This document shows positions 44,284 to 55,288 of a DNA stretch of 64,000 nt, in pieces. The notes under the pieces are model-generated. The model had not been told where the DNA came from, did no database searches, and worked only from the letters and a program-made list of their open reading frames with translations. A program made the translations under genes and the position numbers. This DNA is from Cordia subcordata (Eukaryota > Streptophyta > Magnoliopsida > Boraginales > Cordiaceae), in NCBI GenBank assembly GCA_028554755.1, contig JAPTOF010000011.1, positions 3,748,501 through 3,812,500 on the forward strand. The letters run 5' to 3'. Numbering within the stretch: the first letter of the stretch is position 1; the number at the start of each line of letters is the position of its first letter.

Positions 44284-45524
44284 AAATTAAAACTAAAAAA
44301 GTAAAAGAAAAATCATTAAAATATGGAAACTTACAAAATTGAAAAATTATAAATACCAAAAAATTAAAAGATTAATTAATATTTTATAATTTATGAGTTA
44401 TTGGTTAATCATATAATTGTAATGTCATCACTCATTGAGGGTATTATTGTGAAATTGACTTACGAGCCTCCCATTTCAGGCTAAGAATAATAACAGAACA
44501 AACGATTTTGTTACATCTCTTATTTTTAGATTTAAAATAAATCAATTCAAAGAAGCCCTTAATGTCGAGAGTTGTTGTCGTAATTAACTTCATACATACA
44601 TGATCTCGTTTTAATTGAATATCACTACTTATAGTGGATTGATAGACACAGCACACTTGCCATACCTGTAGTGGATTGATAGACACAACGCACATAGCCC
44701 TTAATAGAGCTAAAACCTCGTGCGCAAGGACTTGAGTTTATCAATTACCAGGGCATCTAATTGAAAATCATGAAAAAACTTTTCTCCAGTTCATCTTTGA
44801 TTATCACTTGATGGAAAGTGTTAAGAGCCAAAGTAAAAAATTACGAAAACTTTATTTGACAATATGAAAAAGATAAAATAGAAAAAATTGAACAAATAAA
44901 GACAAATTAAAACTAAATAAAATATCTTAATAAATAAATAACCAATCAGGGATCCAAGCATGTAGCCTTGGGTTCAATCCCATGAGTGTGAGGTTTAAAA
45001 AGAACAAATAAACAATCAAAATATACCCTTCAACATAATGATTTATTTGATAAAACTTATGTATTGAAAGAAATAGATATATACTTGATACACATAGACT
45101 AATGGATAAACTTAAAACCTCATAAAAAGATGTAGAATTTAAGCTAAAACTCATAAGAAAAATGACATAATTATCTTTGATAATCATAAGAAAGTATTAA
45201 TAATGCGAAATGGACAATAATCTATTAAAAAAACCCATTTAGCAACATGCCCCTCGACAATAGGAAACTCTTTTGGGCTATATAACTTATAGTCTCAAAG
45301 TCATAGGATATTACAATCTAAAACAATAAAACAAATGAAGAGAAAGTGTTTCATTATTATTGTCACTAAGAAGACAGAAAATATTTGACTAAGTGAAACG
45401 GAAGAACATGACCGCTCACTGAAACTGAAGAAATAGAGCAAGAGAGAGAAGGTGGGACGCATAGCCATACAATATTCAAAGAAATGGAATTAATGCGGAA
45501 AATTCATCAGCACTCTCACATTAC
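44284..45524. other. Intergenic or intronic AT-rich region, no supported gene
   Basis: 44294-44400 is A-rich low-complexity DNA continuing that left of the MULE. TAGTGGATTGATAGACACA occurs twice at 44634-44695 with a 36-bp period. The remainder contains only short shadow frames. It is probably the intron of importin-alpha-like copy 1 together with unidentified insertions. Confidence 0.4.
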
Positions 45525-45653
45525 CCGTATCTGGTCCTTGCTCTTGGCTGTTATACTTAGAATAGTCTCACAAGCTAATATCTTGATATTGCTATCATAA
45601 TCATTTGTCAACAACCTCGGCAGGCAAGAAAGTTGACCATGGTCTATGATACA
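45525..45653 (-). pseudogene. Importin-alpha-like pseudogene copy 1, armadillo repeat 7 exon (open)
   Basis: 129 bp, 43 codons, no stop, between acceptor TAG and donor GTAATG on the minus strand. It reads CIIDHGQLSCLPRLLT, then ACETILSITAKSKDQIR, the counterpart of importin-alpha CIIDxxALPCLLxLLT...ACWTISNITAGNKEQIQ. Its length and phase equal those of the second copy at 50348-50476. The best preserved exon of this copy. The next upstream exon is missing: copia E begins about 190 bp away. Confidence 0.8.
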
Positions 45654-45844
45654 CTATGTACAATTAAAATTATTCCTTCAAACTTCTACTGAAATTTGTA
45701 CCAGTTGACAAAAGGATAAATTAAGTAAGATATCTTAAAAATGATAAAAACATATTCCAGACATATCAGATAGAGATAGCTGGAAGGTGCAGATATACGG
45801 CCCTATATATCGCCTACACATTACACTGCAAAGTTAAACTACTT

Positions 45845-48800
45845 TGAGAGGAAGTAAAGCAAAGCCATTGGACAATTATGTTTGCAATTGGTTTTGATTG
45901 GACCAAAATTTTCTAGAAATGGTATAGTGCATGGTCGGCTAAGGTTTCATGTGAAGTCTTGTGATTTGAAGAATTTCATTGGATGGCTTAGAGGCAAACA
46001 CAAAGTCACATAATCTTGTCATATGAAAGTTGATGAAGGAAACAATTTTCATTGGATGAAAAGTTGGCAAGAAATGTGGTGATCAAACTTGAGCATGAAG
46101 TATTTTTCATATCTTTGCCTATTGGTACATGCGAGATGGCCGAGCTTATTAGTATTCGTACAAAAAAAATTGTAAGGAAACTAACTTACTTTCTCATAGT
46201 TTCTCTACTTTTGTTGTTGTGATATTTTGAGTAAGAATTAGTTTGTCATAGTTTCTCTATTTTTGTCGTTGTCATAGTAAATTTTTCTTATTTATCTGTG
46301 GTTTTTACCTTAATTTATTTGGTGGTTTTTCACGTAAAATATTTGTGTCTCAATTTTTTATTTTTCTCATTTCTATTTTAGTTCCGGGATATTGCTTCAA
46401 TAATATTTTTGTTGCGTCCTAACCCAACAAATGGTATCAGAGCCACGGGTTGAAGGTACTATTCTCTATTACTATTCATTAATTATTATATACAATTGCA
46501 GGCCATTATTACATATATGGTACTGTAATGTATAGAGTACTCTTCATAGTGAAATAGTGGGAGATAGTACACATTAAGAAGCAAATCGTTGTTATCATTA
46601 TGGTGGCAAAATTTGAAATAGAGAAGTTCAATGGGAGTAATTTCTCCCTATAGAAATTGAAGATAAAGGCGATCTTGAGGAAGGATAATTGCCTATCGGC
46701 AATTGGGGATAGACCAGCTGAGGTAACTGACGACAAGTGGAAAGAGATAGATGACGTAGCAATGGCCAATCAGCATCTAGCATTAGCAGATCCTATGCTA
46801 TCGAGAGTTAAGGAGAAAAAATCAGCAAAAGAAATCTAGCATATGTTGACTAAAATTTACGAGATCAAGTTTCTTCATAATAAAATCTTCTTGAAAAGAA
46901 GGCTTTATACTTTCTGAATGAGTGAGCTCACATCGGCAACGGAGCATACTAACACCCTAAATACACTATTTTCTCAACTCACTTCAGTGAGTTATAGAAT
47001 AGAGAAACTTGAACATGCGAAGATTTTACTTCAAAGTCTACATGATTCGTACTATTAGCTTATCATCAACCATAACAACAATGTTTCATCCGACTATATC
47101 GCCTTTGATGATGTTGCAGCTGCTGTTCTAGAAGAGGAGTCCAGACAAAAAAATGAGGATAGAACTGAAAGTTCAAAACAAGCAAATCGATGGTGAGAGG
47201 AAGATCAACAAAACATGGCTTGAATGGGATCCATAATCATTACAAATCAAAGTCAAGAAACAAGAAAAATATCAACTGCTACAACTGTGGCAAGAAAGCG
47301 CACGTTAAGAAGAAATGCTGGCGTAACAAGTCAACTCCCGAGGTAAAAAATTCTCAGGGATGTGTTTCCAGTACTTTCAGTGATAGAGATATTCTAGTCA
47401 AGGAAGCAACAGCCTTTTCAGAAGGCAAATAGGAGCTCGTTGATGTTTAGATAATGGATTCAGGAGTAACGTGGCACATGACCTTTCGTTGAGAATGGTT
47501 CCACACTTTGAACCCGTCTGTGAAGGATTTATGTACATAGGTAATGATCATGCTGGGAGATTGTTGGTATCGGTACCATCAAAATAAAGATGCACGATGG
47601 TACTGTTTGTACCATTGAAGGAGTAAGATACATAAAGGGCTTGAGGAAGAATTTGTTGTCCCTTAGGCAATTGGATAACCTTGGTTGTAAAACCCATATC
47701 AAGAATAGAGTTATAAAGGTGATTAAAGGTGCGCATGTGGTGATCAAGGCATAAAAGACCGTAGTAAATCTATACATGCTTTTGGAAGATACATTACAAA
47801 AGGTTGATGTATTAGTTGCATTAGACTACTAACAAGAATCAATGATAATATGGCACTGTAGATTTGGCCATATGTTAGAACGAGGTTTAAAGATTCTCTC
47901 GGAGCATAATATCTTAGCTGGGCTCAAGGCGGTAAATTTACCTTTCTATGAGCATTTTGTGACCAGCAAGCAACATAGATTATCATTTGGGAGATCTACT
48001 ATCAAAAGCAAACATATTCTAGACTTAATTCACTTAGATGTATGGAAGTCACTTGTTTTATCCCTCGAAGGAGCAAAAGTGTCTTGTATCATTCATTGAT
48101 GATTACCCTAGAAGATTATGGGTGTACCCAATCAAGAACAAGTCAGATGTGTTTCCAATATTCGAAGAATTCGAAGCACGAGTAGAAGTTGAACTGGGAA
48201 GTAGACGTGTTTAAGGACAGATAATAGAGGAGAATACATTGACAGGAACTTTATGACATTTTGCAACCAATAGGGTATTCAATGGCAGTTTATTGTCCTA
48301 CATACCCCTCAGCAAAATAGAGTTACAGACCAGATGAACAGAACTTTCCTCGAAAGAACGAGAGCTATGTTGGAAACTACAGGCTTTGCCAAGTCATTCT
48401 AGGCAGAAGTAGCCAAAACTGCTTATTACTTGATAAACCAATCACCATCAATAGCTATTGGGTTGAAGACACCAATGGAAATGTGGACCGATAAGCCCGC
48501 AGATTATTCTTTGTTGCATGTTTTTAGATGTCTAGCATATGTGATATATCGTTCCCAAGAAAGATTGAAGCTGGATCCAAAATCCAGACAATGCATATTC
48601 TTAGGATATGCTGATGGTGTTAAGAGGTATCGCTTGTAGGATCCCACTAACCACAAGGTTATCATTAGTAAAGATGTAATCTTTGCAAAATATAAATTGC
48701 AAAGTGAAGAAGATGACATCACTTCACAAGAGAGTATAGTAGTCCAAGTTAAGGACAAACTAGAACAAGGAAATACTTTTTCTAAACAATACTAGAACAC

Positions 48801-49620
48801 AAGAAACAAGAACAAAATGAAGCAGAGGTTCCAGAACTTCAGCGTTCATCACGTCAAATAATGTTGCACTATGGACGACAGCAATGCAAGAAGAAATTGA
48901 AGCTTTTTATAGAAACAAGACATGGGAGCTTGTTCCATTACCACCCAGCAAGAAAGCCATCGGCAATAAATGGGTCTTCAAAATCAAATGAGATAGCAAC
49001 AACCAAGTGGAACAATATCGTGCAAGACTGGTGGTGAAAGGATTTGCTCAAAAAGAATGTGTTGATTTTAATCAGATATTCTTTCTTGTGGTAAGACTAA
49101 CAACTATCAGAGTAGTCCTAGCTATGTGTCCTATGTTTGATTTACATCTAGAATAGTTAGATGTAAAGATAGCTTTTCTTCATGGAGAACTTGAAGAGAG
49201 ATCTATATGCTCTAACTAGAAGGATTTGCAGAGAAAAGAAAAGAAAACTTGGTTTGTAGGTTAACCAAATCTTTGCACCATTTAAAGCAGGCGCCAAGAT
49301 GTTGGTACAAGAGATTTGATTCCTTCATTATTAGCCTCAAGTACAACAAATTCAACTCAGACCATTTTATGTATTATAAGAGGTTTAAAGATAATGATTT
49401 TATTATTCTACTATTATACATGGACGACATACTGGTAGTAGGCCCTAGTAAATATTGTGTTCAAGAATTGAAGGCATAGTTGGCTAGGGAGTTTGACATA
49501 AAGGATTTGGGACCAGCAAACAAGATTTTAGGGTTGCAAATTTACCTAGATAGAAAAGTTAGGAAAGCATGGATTTCCTAGAAGAACTATTTACAAAAAA
49601 TCTTGCGGCGCTTCGACATG
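45845..49620 (+). mobile_element. Ty1/copia element (copia E), 3' truncated
   Basis: A perfect initiator-Met primer site TGGTATCAGAGCC is at 46432-46444, directly after an LTR-like end (CAACA at 46429). The LTR start, near 45845-45885, is not fixed. Gag from about 46600 (KFEIEKFNGSNFSL) with an intact CCHC knuckle CYNCGKKAHVKKKC at 47277-47318. Protease MDSGVTWHMT at about 47455. Integrase finger WHCRFGH at about 47850. Reverse transcriptase from about 48925 with YMDD at 49417-49428. Reading ends at NYLQKILRRFDM, and base 49621 onward is importin-alpha-like sequence. RNase H and 3' LTR are gone. Many stops. Confidence 0.85.
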
Positions 49621-49690
49621 CCTCAGTTGCACTCTTCTTATACTTAATGTTGAGTTCGAGCAGGGGCCATCAGTCCAGCCTCAATGACAA
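49621..49690 (-). pseudogene. Importin-alpha-like pseudogene copy 2, armadillo repeat 8 exon, truncated
   Basis: After an acceptor (TTCTTAG) the minus strand reads VIEAGLMAP, as in importin-alpha VIEAGLIxP, then LNIKYKKSATEA in another frame, similar to FDIKKEAAWAI. It is cut off at 49621 by the copia E remnant. The intron sequence above it (49691-50347) aligns in part with 31493-31672 of copy 1. Confidence 0.65.
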
Positions 49691-50347
49691 CTAAGAATAC
49701 ATCAGAACTGAGCATGAAATTGCTATATAATAATTATAATTATAATCCAAAATTAATTAAGCACAACATAACAAGAAAATAATAGAACAAGCAAGCAAAA
49801 GAATCTATATGCACCCATTGATTAGATAAAATATTATTGTAACCTAGAATATAGCGTTAATTATAAATAGTAGAGGACAGCACGAGATTAGCTAGGCAGC
49901 AGTAATTTCTGAGTTTGTGCGGGCTGAACTTGACACCAACTATACATATTCCCTTAAAAATACCTCATAAGCCATAATTAGCATCTTCATAATTTGTCAT
50001 ATATATTCATATTCTCACATGGTATGAAACTTTGCCAAATTGAAAAAACTTGTCTTAATAAAGACATTCTTAATTTTTTTATTATTTTAAGGTAAAAATA
50101 AAAAGAAAAGAAATAAGAAAAATTAATGGACAAAAAAGTAATAAAATCACTCAATAAATTAGCATACAATCAAATAGACAATTACAAAACTTTTTATGAA
50201 AATATGAGATATACCTTTACAAATTTGTGAAGAAATAAATCTTTCTTACCCGACAAAAAAAAGGAAAAGAAAAAAAAAAGAGAAGGTTTGATGATTAGCA
50301 TACATTCAAAAAAATGGAATTAATCTAGAAGAGCACTCTCATATTAT

Positions 50348-50476
50348 CTGCATATGCTCTTTGTTCCGAACTAATATATCTGAAATAATCTCGCAACCTA
50401 ATCTCTTGATATCCATATATGAATTATTTGTCAACAAGCTCTACAGGCAAGGAAGTACAGCATGGTCTATGATACA
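50348..50476 (-). pseudogene. Importin-alpha-like pseudogene copy 2, armadillo repeat 7 exon
   Basis: 129 bp like its twin at 45525-45653. It reads CIIDHAVLPCL, an in-frame TAG, SLLTNNSYMDIKRLGCEIIS and LVRNKEHMQ. The acceptor is intact; the donor GT has become AT. The intron beyond aligns with that of copy 1 over about 180 bp. Confidence 0.75.
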
Positions 50477-50884
50477 CTTGTAGTAGAAAATATTCCTTTA
50501 GACTTTGATTCAAATTTATGCAAGTTGACAATAAAGTTATATTAAGAAGATATCTTAAAAATGATAAAAACATATAACAAGCATATCATATAGAGATAGC
50601 TAAAAGCTACATATATATGGCCTTATATATCATCGATACGTTATAAATTTGATAATTAGAAAATCCACACAGCTGATCACCACTTTCTTTTACCAATAGA
50701 AGTCAACCATTAACTAATTACCAAGGGTTTGTGCATAAAATCACACTAATTAAAGAACAAAACATATTTCACTCGAATTTTTAAGCTAACACAAGGGGTT
50801 TAACATCTTATTGGGAAAAACAATTTTACAAGAAAAGCAAGTGAGGCACTTGAAATAGCTTGTCAGCTTTGATTTGATACCTAC

Positions 50885-50985
50885 TTTTGAAGATTGTCTC
50901 CACTTGCAACAAGCATAGTTGCCTTCAACGCTAGCGTGAATAGGGACGAGATGGATGTCTACCACAATAAAAGTACATAACGTTT
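50885..50985 (-). pseudogene. Importin-alpha-like pseudogene copy 2, armadillo repeat 6 exon
   Basis: The minus strand reads TSISSLFTLALKATMLVASG, then DNLQ, the counterpart of SPSVLIPALRTVGNIVTGDDLQ, and ends at donor GTAGGT. A stop lies upstream of TSIS and the 5' limit is uncertain. The Athila-type element 2 and a MITE separate it from the preceding exon at 59566-59720. Confidence 0.6.
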
Positions 50986-51008
50986 GGTTACATATCTGTA
51001 TATCATAT

Positions 51009-51138
51009 AGAGTAAAATGCATTTTACCCCCTGTGCTTTGTGAAAGTAGCATATATAAAACCCCCATCAAAGTTTTGAAAACACATGAGGTTTTATGTGA
51101 CTTTTACAAAATACAAGGGGTAAAATGCATTTTACTCT
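51009..51138. mobile_element. Hairpin MITE of 130 bp
   Basis: The two arms are almost perfect inverted repeats: AGAGTAAAATGCATTTTACC at the left, the same read from the right, followed by CCCTGT / CCTTGT. No coding capacity. It lies in an intron of importin-alpha-like copy 2, 21 bp from element 2. Confidence 0.85.
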
Positions 51139-51159
51139 ATTATATATTTCAAGAATCCA

Positions 51160-52913
51160 TGATGTGTATAAACCTGCAAGTGCATGGGTCATATGTAGTG
51201 AAACTTGCAAATACGGCATTGTTCTTCCTCAGAGAGGTGAAAGAGATGCTTGTTGAGTTCTTTCCTCTTTGGTAAGATCTTTCTAGTTTCAGAATTCTAG
51301 AAGCTAGAGGTAGAGCTATGAGCTAGTACTAAGGAGGCATACCTAAGTGTGGTTCCTATGTGAAACTCTGTCCTACAATAGCTAAATGTGATTCTATCTA
51401 CTATTTTTTAGGGTTTTTGGATTGAGTAGAGCTCAAATGTAAACCTAAACTAAAAGACTCTAAAACTAAAAAGAAAGTGAAAGAATGGAAAGGGCAAAAC
51501 AAGCTATGGAAATGGGGAATCAACTAGGTTTTAGGCTAATTTAGGAGTGATTGCTCTCTTAAAATGGGTTTAGATTCTTATGCTTGTTTTGAGCTATTGA
51601 TGGTTTGGAAACTCTACTTATGGGCTTAGTTTACTAGCCTTATTACCTTAAACTATCGGTGCAACCCTATCCCTCATCGGTCCTAATTAGTAGTATAGGT
51701 TTGTCTTAACTAGCTAGAGTTTCAAGTCTAGTTACTAAGTCCTTTAGGTGTGGAGTAATGTCCTAATAGGACTCTAACCTTTTTGTTTTGTTTCAAATTA
51801 GAGATTATTCACCTAGATCATTCAAGCAATAGTGGGTATTCTTTTAGCCATGTTTCATGTTAGAGGTCATTATCTAGTACACTAAAGCCATTAATAGCAT
51901 AATTAATCAACACAAATATAGTTGCAAGTAGAGCTCATGCCATTAGTATGGATTAAGGCCAAGATGCGGTCACTACTATTAGCATCTAAGCACAAATTAT
52001 ACATACAAACTCATAGAAGCATTTCATCAAACACCTTGACATGTTTAATTCAAAGCCTAAGAAATATAAGAAACAAAGCTTGTACATTTAAACATCAAAG
52101 TCTCAAAACAAGTGTTAAGATTCTTAACCCATTACAGTAATAGCAACCAACCTTAATTTAAAGCTAATCTAAAATATTATAAACAAGAATAAAGAAAAGA
52201 ATGAAAAAACTTCCTCATTATCCTTACTTGCTCTTTACACATCTTACTCTAAAGCCTAAAAATCCTTGTTTAATCCTGAAATCCAAGCTTATCTACGAAT
52301 GGAATTGATGTGGGATTGAGTGTGTGAGGTAGGTGAGTGATGGAATTAGGGTTTCGTGTAATGGGTATGGGAGATGGGGTGAGATCTCCCAAAATAAAAG
52401 CCAAAAAAGGGGCTTAAATAGCTGTTTTGCGGTGCTTGCTGGCCGCCCTAACTGGTCGGCTGGAAAAATGGCATAGGCTGACTAATTTAGAGAGTTGCTC
52501 TCCGCCTTTACCAGTCACCTATCCGGTCGCCCTATCGGTCACCCGCAGCTTTAGGCCTTTTGCTCTATTTTAGCTCCGTTTCGTTTCCAGTCTTCTCTTT
52601 TTGCCCTGAACTTCTTCTGGAAGCTTCCAAACCCATTGTTATTGATTTTTTAATCCTCAAAATCATCATCAAGCTTTTGTCCATTCCATCAAAATCCTTA
52701 ACCAAGCTCCAAACATCTCTCCAATTCTCACCAAAAACGCAAGATAAATGCACTTTAGTGTAGTGTTTACTCTTTAAACTTATCTATGAACATTTAGAGC
52801 CTAATATGCAAAAAAATGATATAAAGCTACACTAATGCACTTTATATAGTATAAAACACCTCAAAATAAGTATAAAAATACAATGCAAAGGCATAAACAA
52901 AACCAACATATCA
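51160..52913 (-). repeat. 3' LTR of Athila-type element 2
   Basis: About 1754 bp. It aligns with 57898-59492 (for example ATTTTTTAGGGTTTTTGGAT region, CTAACTAGTTG-rich part, and the GCGGT...GGTC block) and with the solo LTR 29581-31363. Degenerate GGTCGCC/GGTCGGC motifs at 52450-52550. Confidence 0.85.
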
Positions 52914-54560
52914 ACAACCCCAAAGCTTCTCATTGCTTGTCCCCAAGCAAGACCAAACCTAAGTTTATCTCCAAGTTGTTAAAGAGGGTTGCCAAAGGTA
53001 TTGACTTGCTATCTTAGTGAATTTAATGAGTATAAAGAGGTCATTTCTTTTGAAAAAGGTATCTCCAACCGTTTTCGGGTCCTTTTCTTAATCACAAGGG
53101 TTCTCGCACCTCTCAAGAAGTTACTAAGTAGTTAGAACCGCCACAAACTTAGGATTCTTACTCACGCCCTCGGGATGTTGATATTTCATGCCCCTATCAA
53201 CTAACATAGACCCCAAATATGCACATAGCCCCAAAGATACAAGGAGAAAGAAGATACAATCATAATGGCTCACAACTAACGTAATAGCCTTATTCACAAC
53301 ACAACAAAATAACAAAAGAAAATAAATGTGTCACTTGACACTTATTCAACATACCTCATTTTTTCAATCTTTTTGTTGCTTTTTGGCTTTTTCCATTTTT
53401 CCATTTTTTTCACTTTTTTATCAAATTTTTGGATTTTTGCATTTTTCACAATACAAAACATAAAGTAAAAAGAAAAAGAAAAAGAAAAGGCCAAGGCACA
53501 TTAAAAGAACTACTAAGGAATGGGCTCTCATATCAACAACCCTCAAAACACTTTTTCCAACCAAGTGTGGGGCAACTACAAGTTGCAATCCAATATGTGC
53601 TCACTCCTTACAACTTTCAAAAGAATTCTCTTCAAAGTCTTGGTCCTCCCTCCACTCTATTTACTCCCCGCAATACAACCTCATATTTTCCAAACAATTA
53701 AGTCAATAACAAGAGCCAATACTCCAATCAACATAGAGATAAATGAATCTATATGCACAAAAATCGAAAAAGGGCCCATTTGGATTGGCTTTTTTCAAAA
53801 GCGTTTTTTTAACAGCTTTTAAAAAACAGTTTTTTTTAGAAGCTAAAAATTCTAGCTTCTAAAAAAAAGCTATATTTGAGCTTTTTTCAGAGTTTCAGAT
53901 TTTTTGGAAACTAAATCAAATAGTTATTGCAAATTTAATGTAATTTGTTTAGGAAAAAAAGTGTTTTTTCCTGAAAAAACCAATCTAAATAGGCCCAAAA
54001 TTTTACCATTTTTATGAAAACAATGCAAATCTGCCCTAATGAAGCATAAAAACAAGATAGAACTCCCACACCCCTGAACCTAAACTTTGATTATTCTCAA
54101 GCAAATAAAACAAAACCACATAACAAGCAATCAAGCATCACAAAGCATGTCAGAAAGATGGGGATGGGGTAGATAAGAGGGGATAAGTTGAGAAAGGATA
54201 TATGCAACCTTATATTCTTTGAAGCTCTCAAATGCCATGTTTAGATGATAGCATCTATTGACTTTCTTTGCACCCAATTTCCATCCAACTCAAAAAGATC
54301 TACAAGAGAAATCAATAAACATGACATTAAAGGCTCACAATGACAAGTATAAATGACAAGGATTTAAGTATCAAAATCAATGGACATGAGGGAAACAAAA
54401 AGGAAATGTAAAGAAAAGAAACGAAAAGCAAAATATACTAAAGAAAGCAAATGTAAAGAACTCATCAAACAACTCCAACTACCAAAATTCTAAGGTGTTT
54501 CCTAGTAGCACTTGATTTTATGCCCCCAGCCGGACGGTAATGTTAAGGCCACTGGTGTTT
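52914..54560 (-). other. 3' non-coding module of element 2
   Basis: Minus-strand counterpart of 5008-6443. The polypurine-like tracts are at about 52914-52960 (adjacent to the LTR) and 54065-54105, and the GC-richer motif is at about 54500-54545 (CCGTCCGGCTGGGGGCATAA). It contains the Tourist-like MITE at 53772-53996. Confidence 0.65.
53772..53996. mobile_element. Tourist-like MITE, copy 2
   Basis: About 225 bp, GGGCCCATTTGGATTGG at one end and CCAATCTAAATAGGCCC at the other. AAA on both sides is compatible with a 3-bp duplication. Homologous to 39100-39320. Confidence 0.9.
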
Positions 54561-55288
54561 AAAATCCCTGGGCACGTATTGCCAGATAGGCAAATCAACA
54601 CATAAAAAAGCAGTAAATAGATGCAATAAATGAAAAATGGAATCAACACCACACATCCGAAATCTCAAAGATTTGAACTTACACCCTAAGAATGTGTACA
54701 ATGGATCATGCTAGACATCCTCAAATAGAAGGAACGGGTCAAAAAATTGGACATCTCCTAGGGCAGACTGTAAGAAATGATAAGACAACATACTCTTTTA
54801 TGCTTGGGTCGAACACTCGAATCTCTTCTCTCAAATTCAACTCACTCACGGTTAATCTAAACTCTAGCAGAGTCTATGAAAAAAATGAAGCATTATCATC
54901 TATAAGATTGGAAAAAAGGGGCACACATATGGACTCTAAAAGAGTAGAAAGCACTCTCGGTGAAAGCTTGGAACTACTCTCAGCTAAGGAAGGATCCATA
55001 CCAATGGTCTCACTAGATCTAAGAGTTAATGAGAGAATGGAAGAGGTATTTGGTTCAGCAAGAGAGATGCCAGAGTTAATCAAAGCAATAATCTCATCAA
55101 GCTCAACTATATCGCTCGGGCCTAAGAGTGAATTAAAGGACTTCTCAATATGGGAATCGGGAGTATCTACTAAAGAAAACACATTACTCTTTAAGTGTGT
55201 CTCACTAGAAGCCTAAAAATTCAACTGCTAGATGATCGTGTCATGCACAGCTCTATCTTCTAAGGAGAAGAAAGAATCATGGAAATCC
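54561..55288 (-). pseudogene. Post-protease remnant of element 2
   Basis: The minus strand has a 102-codon frame (54874-55182) rich in Ser and acidic residues, with no domain I recognise. The plus frame at 54692-55216 is its shadow. It occupies the place where reverse transcriptase should follow protease, so polymerase was lost by deletion or was never present. Confidence 0.4.

Noticed and set aside
44930..45000. GGGTTCAATCCC, a possible tRNA/SINE B box
   Set aside because: No A box at a suitable distance, no cloverleaf and no SINE tail.
54692..55216. 174-codon plus-strand frame
   Set aside because: Antisense shadow of element 2, whose gag-protease and LTRs are on the minus strand.
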